Notes: generated by a model not told the origin, from the sequence alone. A stretch of DNA of 64,000 nt from Paenibacillus glycinis (GCF_009909185.1 NZ_JAAAMV010000037.1:1-64000), one strand, 5' to 3'; positions 17,063 through 25,992 are shown, numbered from the stretch's first letter. Translations and numbers: made by a program.

Positions 17063-17547
17063 ATGAGCTTGGTTATCTTGGTACCCACAACTAGAAAAAA
17101 CTGGCAGGCTGCACTGCGCCTGCACGTAGATGCGCAGCAAGTCGATTACGTGCCTTCGGTCGCGGTATCGCTGGCCAAGGTGTCTATTCGTCCGGACGGC
17201 GATGCCTATGTATACGCACCGTTTTGCGTCTATACTTTCGACCAAACCTTGGTCGGGTTCGTCATGGTGACGGCGGATGAGACAACCTCCTGGTCCTACT
17301 GGCTGAACGGGTTCTTGATCGACGGCAGCAGGGCAAAGGTTACGGATTGGCGGCCATGAATGCGGTGATCGGTTATATTCGCGCCCGCTATCCGCAAAGC
17401 GAATGCTTGAACTTGACAGTATATCCGGATAATGCCGCTGCCCGAAAGCTCTACGAAAAATGCGGGTTCAAGCAAACGGGTGAGGTGCACGACGGCGAGC
17501 TCGTGTATCGGCTCGTCCTGCGTCCGGGCTCGAGCGGCTCTCAGTAA
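17063..17547 (+). pseudogene. GNAT N-acetyltransferase, frameshifted
   Basis: The ATG at 17063 (RBS AAGGAG) opens a frame with MSLVILVPTTRKNWQAALRL through ETTSWSYWLNGFLIDG. A one-base frameshift near 17330-17338 moves the reading to another frame, which continues QGKGYGLAAMNAVIGYIRA and NLTVYPDNAAARKLYEKCGF. QGKGYG is the acetyl-CoA-binding motif A of GNAT enzymes, and the end matches the family's 'N..A...Y.K.GF' motif. Repairing one base would give an acetyltransferase of about 160 residues. It is a pseudogene or sequencing error. Confidence 0.75.
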
Positions 17548-17621
17548 ATCATGTCCACCTCGGCTTCAAATAGCTTGAATGCCCCTTTAAGATTAGCGGA
17601 AATCGGTGTAATGATGATCAA

Positions 17622-17757
17622 ATGCGTAAGAAAGCGGGTGATGCAGTGAGCAGCGTACAAGCCGGAATACTCGGTTTATGCGTCGGGGATGCCCTTGGCG
17701 TCCCGATGGAGATCGAAAAGTTGGACGAGAAAATGATCCGGCCGAATCTGGCCGCTA
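17622..17757 (+). pseudogene. ADP-ribosylglycohydrolase N-terminal remnant
   Basis: About 45 codons reading SSVQAGILGLCVGDALGVP, the conserved N-terminus of ADP-ribosylglycohydrolases (G.(L/I)G...GDALG.P). The reading then runs into the terminator of the opposing gene at 17757. The remaining 200-plus residues, including the C-terminal metal-binding Asp pair, are missing. Confidence 0.6.
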
Positions 17758-17783
17758 AAAAGGGCAGCGCGGCCGCTGCCCTT
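17757..17783 (-). terminator. terminator of the 17793-18056 gene
   Basis: On the minus strand a perfect 10-bp stem (AAGGGCAGCG/CGCTGCCCTT, loop of four) is followed by five T residues, ten bases past the stop codon. Confidence 0.85.
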
Positions 17784-17792
17784 GGATCCCGA

Positions 17793-18056
17793 TTAGCGTT
17801 TCCGCTGCAATAACAAATAGCCGCTGATGCTGGACGTTTTTTTGCTGAAGACGATTTTGAATCCGATATCGTGATCCAACAAGCAGGCTAACGCGGCGCT
17901 AAGGAGCGTGCCGGCCGTTAAATGAGACGTGCAGGGTCTGGAACTGCCGATCACGCGCGAGGCCGTGATCCTGCGGGCGGAACCGGAGACAAGCGGATTT
18001 CTGGACCAACTGATCAAGACGAGATCCGTTTGTTGAACAGCTTTTGTACGAGCCAT
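17793..18056 (-). CDS. small hypothetical protein
   Basis: An 87-residue basic protein (MARTKAVQQTDLVLISWSRN, later LSAALACLLDHDIGFKIVFS). I recognise no domain. It looks real because AGGTGAT stands at good spacing before the ATG at 18056, and a perfect intrinsic terminator follows the stop codon. It stands alone on the minus strand among plus-strand remnants. Confidence 0.6.
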   Translation of the reverse strand: MARTKAVQQTDLVLISWSRNPLVSGSARRITASRVIGSSRPCTSHLTAGTLLSAALACLLDHDIGFKIVFSKKTSSISGYLLLQRKR

Positions 18057-18301
18057 TCGTATCACCTCGTTTCTATCAGACTTCTCTATAATAGATGAAG
18101 AATTAATAGAGAGTGTGCGTCCGAAATCCATGAAACAAGCTCCTGCCGAAAAAAAATATTAGCCAAGCCCGGAGAGGCCGTGAATACCGTTCGTGATTAC
18201 GCCAAGCGCCATAAGGAGGAGGCTTCTCTTTGTGGCATTTCAGGCGTTTTTTTAATGCTGGCTTAACTGGAATGGTATATACTACCATATATATTGCTTT
18301 T

Positions 18302-18508
18302 ATGGTGTATGTTGAAGTCGATCTGGCTTCCAATGCATTAGGCGCGATCGAGCTGCTGGCGGCAGCGCATGGAAAACCGGGACGGGAAGTCAGAGACAAT
18401 TCCTCGTTGACGGAGGAATTGGAGGAGTGGCTGGCGGATTATAAAACCGAGGATTACGGGAATTGGCTCGGCGTGGTGGAGGATCTGGAACGCGGGCTGC
18501 GGACGTAA
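18302..18508 (+). pseudogene. DUF4259-like C-terminal fragment
   Basis: About 68 codons: VEVDLASNALGAIELLAAAH, then LTEELEEWLADYKTEDYG. This resembles the C-terminal half of small DUF4259-type proteins ('A..A.AALAAAE.VAAL.G.P...LPEEL..W'). The N-terminal half (MGAWG...) is missing. Just upstream, 18150-18260 holds the 3' end of another unrecognised frame (AKPGEAVNTVRDYAKRHKEE). Both look like leftovers of deletions. Confidence 0.4.
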
Positions 18509-18689
18509 ACCGCGATCCGGTACAGGGGGCGTTGGATTCAACTGAGTCCGCTCGGCGTAGCTTTAATCGATGACTGGCCGCTTACGCGAAAACGGTAATT
18601 TTTGGTCATGCTAAGAATGACTTTGCGCATGCGCCGGCTATGCAAAGAACGAGGTATAATAGGGATGAGATCATGAAGGGAGTGAGGCC

Positions 18690-19451
18690 ATGATTATTCG
18701 GGAAACGGAACAAGCGTTCATCATGACCCATCAGCATGAGCACGCCCGGTTGTCGGGCGAAATTGCTAGACGATTTCATACCCATTTGTTCATGGACGAG
18801 ACCCGAATCGCGGAAGCGCTGACTGCCGTGTACGAGCATGATCGCGGATGGATCCCGATGGACGATACGCCGATTTGGAATGACGGGCAGTCCGCTCCGT
18901 TTACGTTCATGGATTATCCGCTGCTGCCGAAGCTTTTGTGCTATCGGCATGGCATCGACGAAGTGGAAGAAGGGCACGATTACGCGGCTTTATTGTGCAG
19001 CCTCCATTATTCGACGTTCGAGCTCATCCAGACCTCCCGGCAAGCGGAAGTCGTGCGCTTCCATGACCATGAGACAGCCAGGCAGGATCGGATCCGGGCG
19101 AAGCTGGCTCCGCTGGACGAGGATGTGATCCAGCGCCAGCTGCGCATATTGAAGCTTTGCGACGGCTTGTCGCTCTACGTGTGCCTGAACGAGCCCGGAG
19201 CCGCGAAGGAGAACGAGCATCCGTGGTACAAGGACGGGTTCACCATTACGCTGGTCCCGGGCGAACGCTATATCGCGAACTGGCTGAACGAGCAGGAAAT
19301 TCGCGTCGCTCCGTCCTTGTTCGAGCAAGCTTTTACGGCTACGCTCGTGCAGAAGGAGGTGCCAAAAGCGCGCATTCAGCGCGTGGGGCTCCTTGAGGCT
19401 TACCAGGAGGCGGAATGGACGGAGCAACAGGTGGCTTTCACGGCAATTTAG
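18690..19451 (+). CDS. DUF3891 family protein
   Basis: A 253-residue protein of the DUF3891 family, recognised by the N-terminal IRETEQAFIMTHQHEHARLSG and by VYEHDRGWIPMDDTP, FMDYPLLPKLLCYRHGID and ALLCSLHYSTF. Conserved His and Asp residues suggest a metal-dependent, HD-like all-helical hydrolase, but no activity is established. AGGGAGTGAGG precedes the ATG. It starts a run of closely spaced plus-strand genes reaching rpiA. Confidence 0.82.
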   Translation: MIIRETEQAFIMTHQHEHARLSGEIARRFHTHLFMDETRIAEALTAVYEHDRGWIPMDDTPIWNDGQSAPFTFMDYPLLPKLLCYRHGIDEVEEGHDYAALLCSLHYSTFELIQTSRQAEVVRFHDHETARQDRIRAKLAPLDEDVIQRQLRILKLCDGLSLYVCLNEPGAAKENEHPWYKDGFTITLVPGERYIANWLNEQEIRVAPSLFEQAFTATLVQKEVPKARIQRVGLLEAYQEAEWTEQQVAFTAI

Positions 19452-19468
19452 AACGAAGGAGCGTCTGC

Positions 19469-19918
19469 ATGGAACTCGCATTCGGCGATTATTTGATCTC
19501 GGACCGCAAGGAAAAGCTCGATCGCGCCGTCATCCTGGATTACTTGGCCAGAAGCTACTGGGCGAACGAGCGGGCTCCGGAACGGATTTTGAGATCGATC
19601 GAAGCCTCGGTGTGTTATGGCGTCTATCATGGGGATAGGCAGGTTGGATTTGCCCGCATCGTGACGGACGGCGCGACGATGTTCTACCTGTGCGACGTGT
19701 TCGTGCTCGAGGCGTATCAAGGCAGCGGGCTGGGGAAGAAGCTGATCGAAACGATCGTGCACGCCCCGGAGTATGAATGGATGACAGGGATTTTGGGCAC
19801 GAAGGATGCGCATGGCCTGTACGAGAAATACGGATTCGAGTCGATTCCCGGACGGTTCATGCGGCGCTTGGCACAGGCAGTACCATCAGAAAACAGAGGT
19901 GATCGCAATGAACGCTAA
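19469..19918 (+). CDS. GNAT family N-acetyltransferase
   Basis: A 149-residue acetyltransferase. Motif A is VLEAYQGSGLGKKLIETIV (QGSGLG binds acetyl-CoA), and the C-terminal GLYEKYGFE motif is typical of small GNATs. The substrate is unknown. The ATG at 19469 follows GAAGGAG at correct spacing. The last 11 bases overlap the start of rpiA, implying translational coupling. Confidence 0.85.
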   Translation: MELAFGDYLISDRKEKLDRAVILDYLARSYWANERAPERILRSIEASVCYGVYHGDRQVGFARIVTDGATMFYLCDVFVLEAYQGSGLGKKLIETIVHAPEYEWMTGILGTKDAHGLYEKYGFESIPGRFMRRLAQAVPSENRGDRNER

Positions 19919-20570
19919 ACAACTGGCGGCCGAAGAAGCCGTCACCCATATCGAAGACGGCATGATCGTCGGACTCGGAACCGGCTCGACGTCGTACTTC
20001 GCCATCCTCGGGTTGGCTGCGCGTATGAAGGAAGGACTCCGCATTCAAGCGGTAGCCAGCTCGCAGGGCTCCGAGGATCTGGCCAGGCAGCTTGGGATTC
20101 CGATCCTGCCGTTCTCCGATATCGAAGCCATCGACGTAACGATCGACGGCGCCGACGAGGTGGATGAAAACTTCAATCTGATCAAAGGCGGAGGCGGGGC
20201 GCTGCTGCGGGAGAAGATTCTGGCGGCGAACAGCCGGAAATTCATCGTCATCGTGGACGACTCGAAGCTGGTTCGCCGGCTGGGCGCATTTTCCCTGCCG
20301 GTGGAGATCATCCCGTTCGCGTACGAGCTGACGATGCGGAATTTGGCGGCGCTGGACTGCAAGCCGACGCTTCGCAGCTCCGAAGGGAAACCTTTCGTGA
20401 CGGATAACGGCAACTACATCGCCGACTGCGCGTTCGGCGTGATCGAAAGTCCGGCGGAGTTGAGCAACCGATTGAAGTCGATCCCCGGCGTCGTGGAGCA
20501 CGGCTTGTTCGTGAAGATGACCGAAACCGTCATCGTCGGCAGCGGCGAGGGCACGATCGCCTACCTGTAA
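19908..20570 (+). CDS. rpiA: ribose-5-phosphate isomerase A
   Basis: A 220-residue RpiA, which interconverts ribose 5-phosphate and ribulose 5-phosphate in the non-oxidative pentose phosphate pathway. Diagnostic motifs are GLGTGSTSYFAI (phosphate loop), IDVTIDGADEVDENFNLIKGGGGALLREK (Asp and Lys of the active site) and the C-terminal VVEHGLFVKM. The length is normal. AGAGGTGAT lies before the ATG, inside the overlapping GNAT gene. Confidence 0.95.
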   Translation: MNAKQLAAEEAVTHIEDGMIVGLGTGSTSYFAILGLAARMKEGLRIQAVASSQGSEDLARQLGIPILPFSDIEAIDVTIDGADEVDENFNLIKGGGGALLREKILAANSRKFIVIVDDSKLVRRLGAFSLPVEIIPFAYELTMRNLAALDCKPTLRSSEGKPFVTDNGNYIADCAFGVIESPAELSNRLKSIPGVVEHGLFVKMTETVIVGSGEGTIAYL

Positions 20571-20607
20571 GCGAACGATCATGGATCCCCGAAAGGAGGC
20601 GGCAGCC

Positions 20608-21363
20608 ATGGACCCGAACAACGAGAAGATGCGCGCGTTTATTCTCGACCAGATCGTCATGAAACCGCAAATCGCGATATTGGATCTTGGCTGCGGTCAC
20701 GGATACGATCTGTTCCAGCTCTCCCGTTCGGCGGATGCCGACAGCCGGTTTGTCGGTCTGGATACGATGGACGAAGCCATCCAGAAGGCGACCGGGCAAT
20801 ACGGCGGCGATGCGCGCCTGCGTTTTGTCCGGCATGATATCGCGCAGGGCCTGCCTTTTCCGGACGGCAGCTTCGATGCGGTCTATTCCAACAACATGCT
20901 GGAATGCATCACGGACAAGCAGGCGTTGCTGCGCGAGGCGCACCGCGTGCTGAAGCCCGGCGGGCAGGCGGTCTTCGCGCATTTCGATTGGGACTCGCAA
21001 TCGGTCGACGGCGACAATAAAGACTTGATTCGGATGATCACGCATGCGTACAACGAATGGAAGCAGGATTGGATGACCGACATCGACTCGTGGATGGGCC
21101 GGCGGCTGTGGCGTACCTTTCAGCAGTCCGGCTTGTTTACGGGCAGAATCGAAACCTTCGTGCTGACGAATACGAGATTCGAAGCGCCGTATTACGGGCA
21201 TGCCATGATCGTGGATTTCGCGGCCCTGGCCAGAAGGAAGATGATCCGGACGGAGGCGTACGAGGAATTGCTCGCGAATCTGACGGCGCTGCACGACCGG
21301 GACCAATTCTTTTACAGCATTACGATGTATGTCTACGTCGGAAATAAAAGTCCGGCGTCTTAA
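20608..21363 (+). CDS. class I SAM-dependent methyltransferase
   Basis: A 251-residue methyltransferase. Motif I is ILDLGCGHGYDLF, motif II GLDTMDEAI, and the post-I region LPFPDGSFDAVYSNNMLECI plus 'HRVLKPGGQAVFAHFDWDSQ' is typical of the Methyltransf_11 group. The substrate is unknown. AAGGAGG at 20592-20598 fixes the ATG at 20608 rather than the earlier in-frame ATG at 20581. It is followed by a terminator. Confidence 0.83.
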   Translation: MDPNNEKMRAFILDQIVMKPQIAILDLGCGHGYDLFQLSRSADADSRFVGLDTMDEAIQKATGQYGGDARLRFVRHDIAQGLPFPDGSFDAVYSNNMLECITDKQALLREAHRVLKPGGQAVFAHFDWDSQSVDGDNKDLIRMITHAYNEWKQDWMTDIDSWMGRRLWRTFQQSGLFTGRIETFVLTNTRFEAPYYGHAMIVDFAALARRKMIRTEAYEELLANLTALHDRDQFFYSITMYVYVGNKSPAS

Positions 21364-21404
21364 AGGGCTCCTAGCGAGTATCCTTATAAATATCCCAGAA
21401 GCAG

Positions 21405-21427
21405 AGCCGCGCATGAGCGGCTTTCTT
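21405..21427 (+). terminator. terminator after the methyltransferase
   Basis: An AGCCGC/GCGGCT stem with a six-base loop is followed by TTCTT. Confidence 0.65.
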
Positions 21428-21491
21428 CATCTGCTTAGACGGGAAACCGCTTGCAAAGCATTGGCTCGAGACGGAGAGGGGGCGGTGCAGC

Positions 21492-22267
21492 ATGGACCAA
21501 AGCGTCCGGACGCTGCTGGAAGGCGCGGTGCGACTGCTGCGGGAAGAACTATCGGCCGGCTTGATCGGTATCTACGCGCACGGATCGCTGGCGATGGGAG
21601 GCTTCAATCCGATGCGCAGCGACATCGATCTGCTGGTCGTCGTCCGCGAACCGAGCGAGCGGCATACATACAGGCGGATTGCGGATAAGCTGCTCCGGCT
21701 GGAGGAAGAACAGCCTGTCGGAGCGGGCATCGAGCTGAGCATCGTGCTGGAAGCGTACGCGGCGGCATTCGTGCATCCGACTCCGTTCGAGTTCCACTAC
21801 TCCGCGCATCACCGGAGCCGCTACAAGGAAGAGGCGGATTACGTATGCGGCGGAACGGCGGATCCCGATCTGGCCGCTCATTTCGCCGTGACCTATAGCC
21901 GGGGAGTCGCGCTCTGGGGCCAGCCGGTTCGGGAATTGACGGGCGGTTTTTTCGGGAGTCGGTACTGTCGGACGTACGCGAGGCGGCCGCCGGCATTACG
22001 CGCAATCCCGTCTATTACGTGCTGAATTTATGCCGGACGCTGCAGTACGTGCAGGAATCGGCGATCTCCTCCAAGCGCGAGGGCGGCGAGTGGGCTGCGT
22101 CTATCGTGCCCCGGGCTTACCGCGATGTCATCGCTGGCAGCCTGGCGGTCTATCGCGGCGAGCGCGCGGAGATGGCGATCGACGAGGAGCGTCTCCTGTC
22201 CTTCGCGTCCTACATGCTGGGGGAGATCGGCAGGCAAACGATCAAGGATGAGGAGCTGAGCGAATGA
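21492..22267 (+). pseudogene. aminoglycoside-nucleotidyltransferase-like protein, frameshifted at a T6 run
   Basis: From ATG 21492 the sequence has IYAHGSLAMGGFNPMRSDID, the nucleotidyltransferase GSx(9-14)DxD site of ANT(9)/AadA-like (DUF4111) enzymes, then GIELSIVLEAYA. At the T6 run 21947-21952 the frame is lost. The conserved C-terminal part (RESVLSDVREAAAGITRN, then VLNLCRTLQYVQE) continues in the -1 frame to 22267, where it overlaps the next gene by ATGA. Rejoined, the protein would have about 258 residues and the normal architecture. Explanations are a one-base deletion, a sequencing error, or -1 slippage on the heptamer T TTT TTC. ANT enzymes adenylylate spectinomycin- or streptomycin-type drugs; here the substrate is unproven. 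Confidence 0.78.
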
Positions 22268-23142
22268 CGGCTTACGAATGGGATGAGCGGATCGCCTATT
22301 TGCGCAATACGCGCTGGTTATTCTACAACGACGATTACCTGGAGTTCCTGGTTCGCGGGGTCTGGAAAATCGACAAGCCCGTCAAGCTGGTCGATTACGG
22401 CTGCGGCTACGGCTATCTCGGGCTAAAGCTGCTGCCGCTGCTGCCGGAGGGCTCGAGTTACACGGGCATCGACAAGGGAGTGCGGCTGCTCGGCGAAGCG
22501 AGAGAGCTGTTCTCGCGCCTGACCTATCCGTCCGCGTTTATCGAAGGAGATATCGAAACGATCGAGATCGCGCGCGAATACGACATCGCCCTGAGCCATG
22601 CCTTCCTGCTGCATATGACCGAGCCGGAGCGCATCCTCCGGAAGATGAGGAACAGCGTCGTGAACGGCGGGCGCGTCATTTGCTTCGAGCCGCACTGGAT
22701 CGGCTGCATGGCTAATTTTGCGTTGGAAGGCGCCGCGCAGTCGTCCATCATTCCGCTTGGCGTGCTGCAGAAGCTGTACGAGACCGATGCGGCGCGAACC
22801 AGCAAGGACGGCAACATCGGCATGCGACTGCCGATCCTGATGAGTCAACTGGGAATGAAGCAGGTGGGCTGCAGAATGAGCGACCGGGTGAACTTTCTCG
22901 ATCAGCATATGGACCCCGAGGGCAAAGAAGCGCTCTACTTCGCTCTGCGGGAGGGCGGCTTCGCGCAAGAGCCGGCAGATCTTGTCGAGATGGTCGCGCG
23001 ATTAAGGCAGCGGGGACTGGATGAGGAAGAGGCTGCCGAGCAAGCGGAAGCGGAGCGCCGCCTGGCGGAAATTTTCACGTCGTCGTCTTGGCTGACGGGC
23101 GCGGACAATATGATGATTTCATTCGGTATCGTGGAGGATTGA
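22264..23142 (+). CDS. class I SAM-dependent methyltransferase
   Basis: A 292-residue methyltransferase with motif I LVDYGCGYGYLGLKLLPLL, 'YTGIDKGVRLLGEA' as motif II and SHAFLLHMTEPERIL as the post-I region. The C-terminal third is helical and acidic (RQRGLDEEEAAEQAEAERRL), as in a group of Bacillota methyltransferases of unknown substrate. The start overlaps the nucleotidyltransferase stop by ATGA. The next gene follows after five bases, so this is an operon. Confidence 0.83.
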   Translation: MTAYEWDERIAYLRNTRWLFYNDDYLEFLVRGVWKIDKPVKLVDYGCGYGYLGLKLLPLLPEGSSYTGIDKGVRLLGEARELFSRLTYPSAFIEGDIETIEIAREYDIALSHAFLLHMTEPERILRKMRNSVVNGGRVICFEPHWIGCMANFALEGAAQSSIIPLGVLQKLYETDAARTSKDGNIGMRLPILMSQLGMKQVGCRMSDRVNFLDQHMDPEGKEALYFALREGGFAQEPADLVEMVARLRQRGLDEEEAAEQAEAERRLAEIFTSSSWLTGADNMMISFGIVED

Positions 23143-23147
23143 CGGAC

Positions 23148-23960
23148 ATGGACGATATCATTGCCTATTATAACGCGTTCGACGAGTGGGGCAGGCTTGA
23201 CCGCGAACCGCTGGAATACAAAGTCAATCTCCATCATATCGTGAATCGCCTTCCGGAGCGGGGGAGGATCCTGGATAACGGGGCCGGACCGGGGAAATAC
23301 GCCATGGCGCTGGCCAAGCTCGGCTACCGGATGACGGTGACCGACTTGACGCCGAGGCTCGTGGAGTTCGCGAGGCAGAAGGCCCAGGAACTGGCGCTGG
23401 CACCGCAATTCGACGGCTTCTACCCGGCGGATGCCCGGGATCTGAGCCGATTCCCCGACGCGCATTTCGATGCTTCGCTGATGCTGGGGCCGCTTTATCA
23501 TCTGCAGGAGGAAGCGGACCGCGAACGCGCCGTCTCCGAGTTGTTTCGCGTGACGAAGCCGGGCGGCCGCGTATTCGTCGCCTTCATGTCGCGGACGCGG
23601 TTCCTGGCGACGTCCCTCATGTTTCCGGAAGCGTGGAAACCGAACCACACGGCGGCGGGCATTAGCGGCTTCCTGGAGACGGGCGCCTTCAACCATGCCG
23701 ATCCCGGACGGTTCACGGGCGCTTATTATTTCGACACCGACGCGATTAAGCCGTTCATGGAAGCGCACGGTTTCCATACCGAGAAATTGATCGGCTCGGG
23801 CAGCATTGCAGGCGCGCTGGGTCCGGAGCAATGGGCGTATTGGCGGCAGCGGGGCGACGAGGAATACGACGCGATCATGCAGCTGGTCATGAAGGAGTCG
23901 GAGAATCCGTATATTCTCGGCCATTCGTCCCATCTCTTGTACATCGGGCGCAAAGCGTAG
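23148..23960 (+). CDS. class I SAM-dependent methyltransferase
   Basis: A 270-residue methyltransferase: motif I ILDNGAGPGKYAMALA, motif II TDLTPRLVEFA, 'DAHFDASLMLGPLYHL' and 'RVTKPGGRVFVAFMS'. The GPLYHL motif is common in a Paenibacillus/Bacillus group of uncharacterised methyltransferases. GGAGG stands 11 bases before the ATG inside the end of the previous gene. The two tandem methyltransferases and the nucleotidyltransferase may form one transfer-derived unit, though GC content is like the surroundings. Confidence 0.82.
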   Translation: MDDIIAYYNAFDEWGRLDREPLEYKVNLHHIVNRLPERGRILDNGAGPGKYAMALAKLGYRMTVTDLTPRLVEFARQKAQELALAPQFDGFYPADARDLSRFPDAHFDASLMLGPLYHLQEEADRERAVSELFRVTKPGGRVFVAFMSRTRFLATSLMFPEAWKPNHTAAGISGFLETGAFNHADPGRFTGAYYFDTDAIKPFMEAHGFHTEKLIGSGSIAGALGPEQWAYWRQRGDEEYDAIMQLVMKESENPYILGHSSHLLYIGRKA

Positions 23961-24071
23961 CCCGCCTTCGTGCGGTTCAGAAGGATCGCACTTGCGGCGC
24001 TAAGCGGACTTTCGAGACAAGAAGACAATCGACAGATTGCGGCTCGTTGCAACATCCTTTTCCGTACAGGC

Positions 24072-24100
24072 ACTTCTAGGCCTGCGCCCACATAGAATGA
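24072..24100 (+). promoter_or_regulatory. candidate sigma-K-type promoter of sigK
   Basis: AC at 24072-24073, a 17-base gap and CATAGAATGA at 24091 fit the sigma-K pattern (AC at -35, CATAnnnTA at -10) with one mismatch. Autoregulation of sigK by sigma-K is known in Bacillus subtilis. It is a pattern match only. Confidence 0.35.
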
Positions 24101-24170
24101 AGAACAGTCTCGAAAAGTCGGGGAGGGCGTGAATCCTGCCCGGCCATTACATCTTGGGGGTGGCCGTATT

Positions 24171-24872
24171 ATGCCTGGATTTTTTGCCGCAGTCGCGCTG
24201 TTCATCAAACAATTGTCGCTTCTTGTCTCCTATGTCAAAAACAACGCTTTTCCCCAGCCGCTGCAAGAAGAAGAGGAGCTCCGGCACCTGCAGTTAATGG
24301 CTGAGGGGAATCAACACTCGCGGAATTTGCTGATCGAGCACAACCTGAGATTGGTCGCGCATATCGTCAAAAAATTCGATAACACGGGCGAAGGTCTCGA
24401 AGATCTAATCTCCATCGGTACGATCGGATTGATAAAAGCCATCGAGAGCTTCCAGACGGGAAAAGGCACGAAGCTTGCGACGTTCGCGGCGCGCTGCATC
24501 GAGAACGAGATCCTGATGCATCTCCGGTCGCTCAAGAAAACGCGCAAGGACGTGTCCCTGCACGATCCGATCGGCACGGATAAGGAAGGCAATGAAATCA
24601 CCTTGATCGATATCCTTGGGACGGAAGCCGACGAGGTCGCGGATCGAGTGCAATTGAAAATTGAAAAAAGTAAAATATATAAAAATCTCGACATCCTGGA
24701 TGAACGCGAAAAGGAAGTCGTGGTCGGTCGGTTTGGTCTCATCACCGGTGGGGAAGAGCGGACGCAGCGTGAGATCGCGAAGGAGCTGGGCATCTCGAGG
24801 TCGTATGTGTCACGAATCGAGAAGCGGGCGCTGATGAAGCTATATCATGAGTTTTATAAAGTGAAGAAATGA
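24171..24872 (+). CDS. sigK: RNA polymerase sporulation sigma factor SigK, precursor
   Basis: A 233-residue sigma-K. The N-terminal pro-sequence MPGFFAAVALFIKQLSLLVS is hydrophobic and is followed by YVKNNAFPQPL, the conserved site where SpoIVFB releases mature sigma-K in the mother cell. Region 2 (NLRLVAHIVKKF, DLISIGTIGLIKAIESF, TFAARCIENEILMHLR), the SLHDPIGTDKEGNEI segment and region 4 (TQREIAKELGISRSYVSRIEKRAL) are all present. The gene is continuous, with no skin-type prophage inserted at the usual site in the middle. The ATG at 24171 is chosen because it gives the family's pro-sequence length. Confidence 0.95.
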   Translation: MPGFFAAVALFIKQLSLLVSYVKNNAFPQPLQEEEELRHLQLMAEGNQHSRNLLIEHNLRLVAHIVKKFDNTGEGLEDLISIGTIGLIKAIESFQTGKGTKLATFAARCIENEILMHLRSLKKTRKDVSLHDPIGTDKEGNEITLIDILGTEADEVADRVQLKIEKSKIYKNLDILDEREKEVVVGRFGLITGGEERTQREIAKELGISRSYVSRIEKRALMKLYHEFYKVKK

Positions 24873-24934
24873 ATACGAAAAGTGGTTACCCAAAAGAAAC
24901 AATAATTGTGTGTTGAACGTGGCACATTCAGTTC

Positions 24935-24969
24935 AAAGGAGACACGCGACATAGCGATGTCTCCTTTTT
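24935..24969. terminator. bidirectional terminator between sigK and the AraC gene
   Basis: Perfect 10-bp arms AAAGGAGACA/TGTCTCCTTT with a 13-base loop. T runs lie on both strands because the arms end in A and T tracts. Confidence 0.88.
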
Positions 24970-24983
24970 GGCTAAAATATTTT

Positions 24984-25841
24984 CTAGTAGAACCGTTTCC
25001 GATATTCTGTCGGGGAGGATCCCAGTATTTTTTTGAAGACCCTGCTGAAATAGAAAGGGTTATGAAAGCCAAGCCGTTCACCGATTTCGGCTATATTTAA
25101 GTCGGTTCCGCGCATGAGTTCAATTGCTTTGTTGAGTCGCAGTTTAGTATGCGCTTCGATTATGCTCTGACCCGTCTCCCGGCGGAACACGGACGATAAG
25201 TAGCTATAGTTCAAATTAAGATGCCGTCCCAGTACTTCGGAATCGAACGGTCGGTCCGCATGTTCCGCCAAATAGGCCATAACTTGCTTCGAAATGGCAT
25301 CGGAACGCCCGGAATTTCGGCTACCTAACATCGCCTTATTTAACTGAAGGAATAGGGCATAGGCCTCGATGCTGACCAATGTCATCGCATTGGCTTCAGG
25401 CTCCCGAAACTTATGGATAATAGCATCTAGCAGCTGACGAAGTGACAGATGCCAGGGTGATGAACCGTGCTTAGGCAATCGTATGTGATAGGCATAGTGG
25501 TCGGGAAAATAAGCGCCAAGTCCCTGCAGTGGTTCATACTCGTTCAACGCGGCTACATTTGAAGCCGGCGTATCGAAATGGATCCAATACCAGCTCGTTC
25601 CGGGCGTAAAGAACGGTTCTCCCCAATGATGAAGCCCTTTGCGAAGAAAGAGATGCTCCCCTTCCTGGACAAAGAATTCACGACCTTCCTCGATTACCTG
25701 CATATTGCCTTCTACCACATAGAAGAAAACATCGAAATCCAGTGTTCGATCATGGTGCGCGTAGGTTCCCTCCACACGATGATAACCTACGTCCCTGACC
25801 AACGGGAATCTGTCGGCAGTCAGGTATACGTCCGTAATCAT
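24984..25841 (-). CDS. AraC family transcriptional regulator with cupin domain
   Basis: A 285-residue regulator with an N-terminal cupin sensor (FFYVVEGNMQVIEEG, EGEHLFLRKGLHHW) and a C-terminal double HTH (LNYSYLSSVFRRETG, FHNPFYFSRVFKKILG). It is divergent from the GH127 gene with a 151-bp shared upstream region, so it probably controls that enzyme in response to an arabinose-type sugar. The ATG at 25841 follows GGGAGG. Confidence 0.88.
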   Translation of the reverse strand: MITDVYLTADRFPLVRDVGYHRVEGTYAHHDRTLDFDVFFYVVEGNMQVIEEGREFFVQEGEHLFLRKGLHHWGEPFFTPGTSWYWIHFDTPASNVAALNEYEPLQGLGAYFPDHYAYHIRLPKHGSSPWHLSLRQLLDAIIHKFREPEANAMTLVSIEAYALFLQLNKAMLGSRNSGRSDAISKQVMAYLAEHADRPFDSEVLGRHLNLNYSYLSSVFRRETGQSIIEAHTKLRLNKAIELMRGTDLNIAEIGERLGFHNPFYFSRVFKKILGSSPTEYRKRFY

Positions 25842-25992
25842 TCCGTTCCTCCCTTCTCTAGCAAAACGCGGCATGCAGAAAGTATAATTCCTAAAAAAAG
25901 TGTATGCAATCACAAATAAGCTGCATTCTCCCTTCATACTTCAGCATTTACAATATTGTTTGAAATATAAAACGAAGAATGGAGGCTTATCT

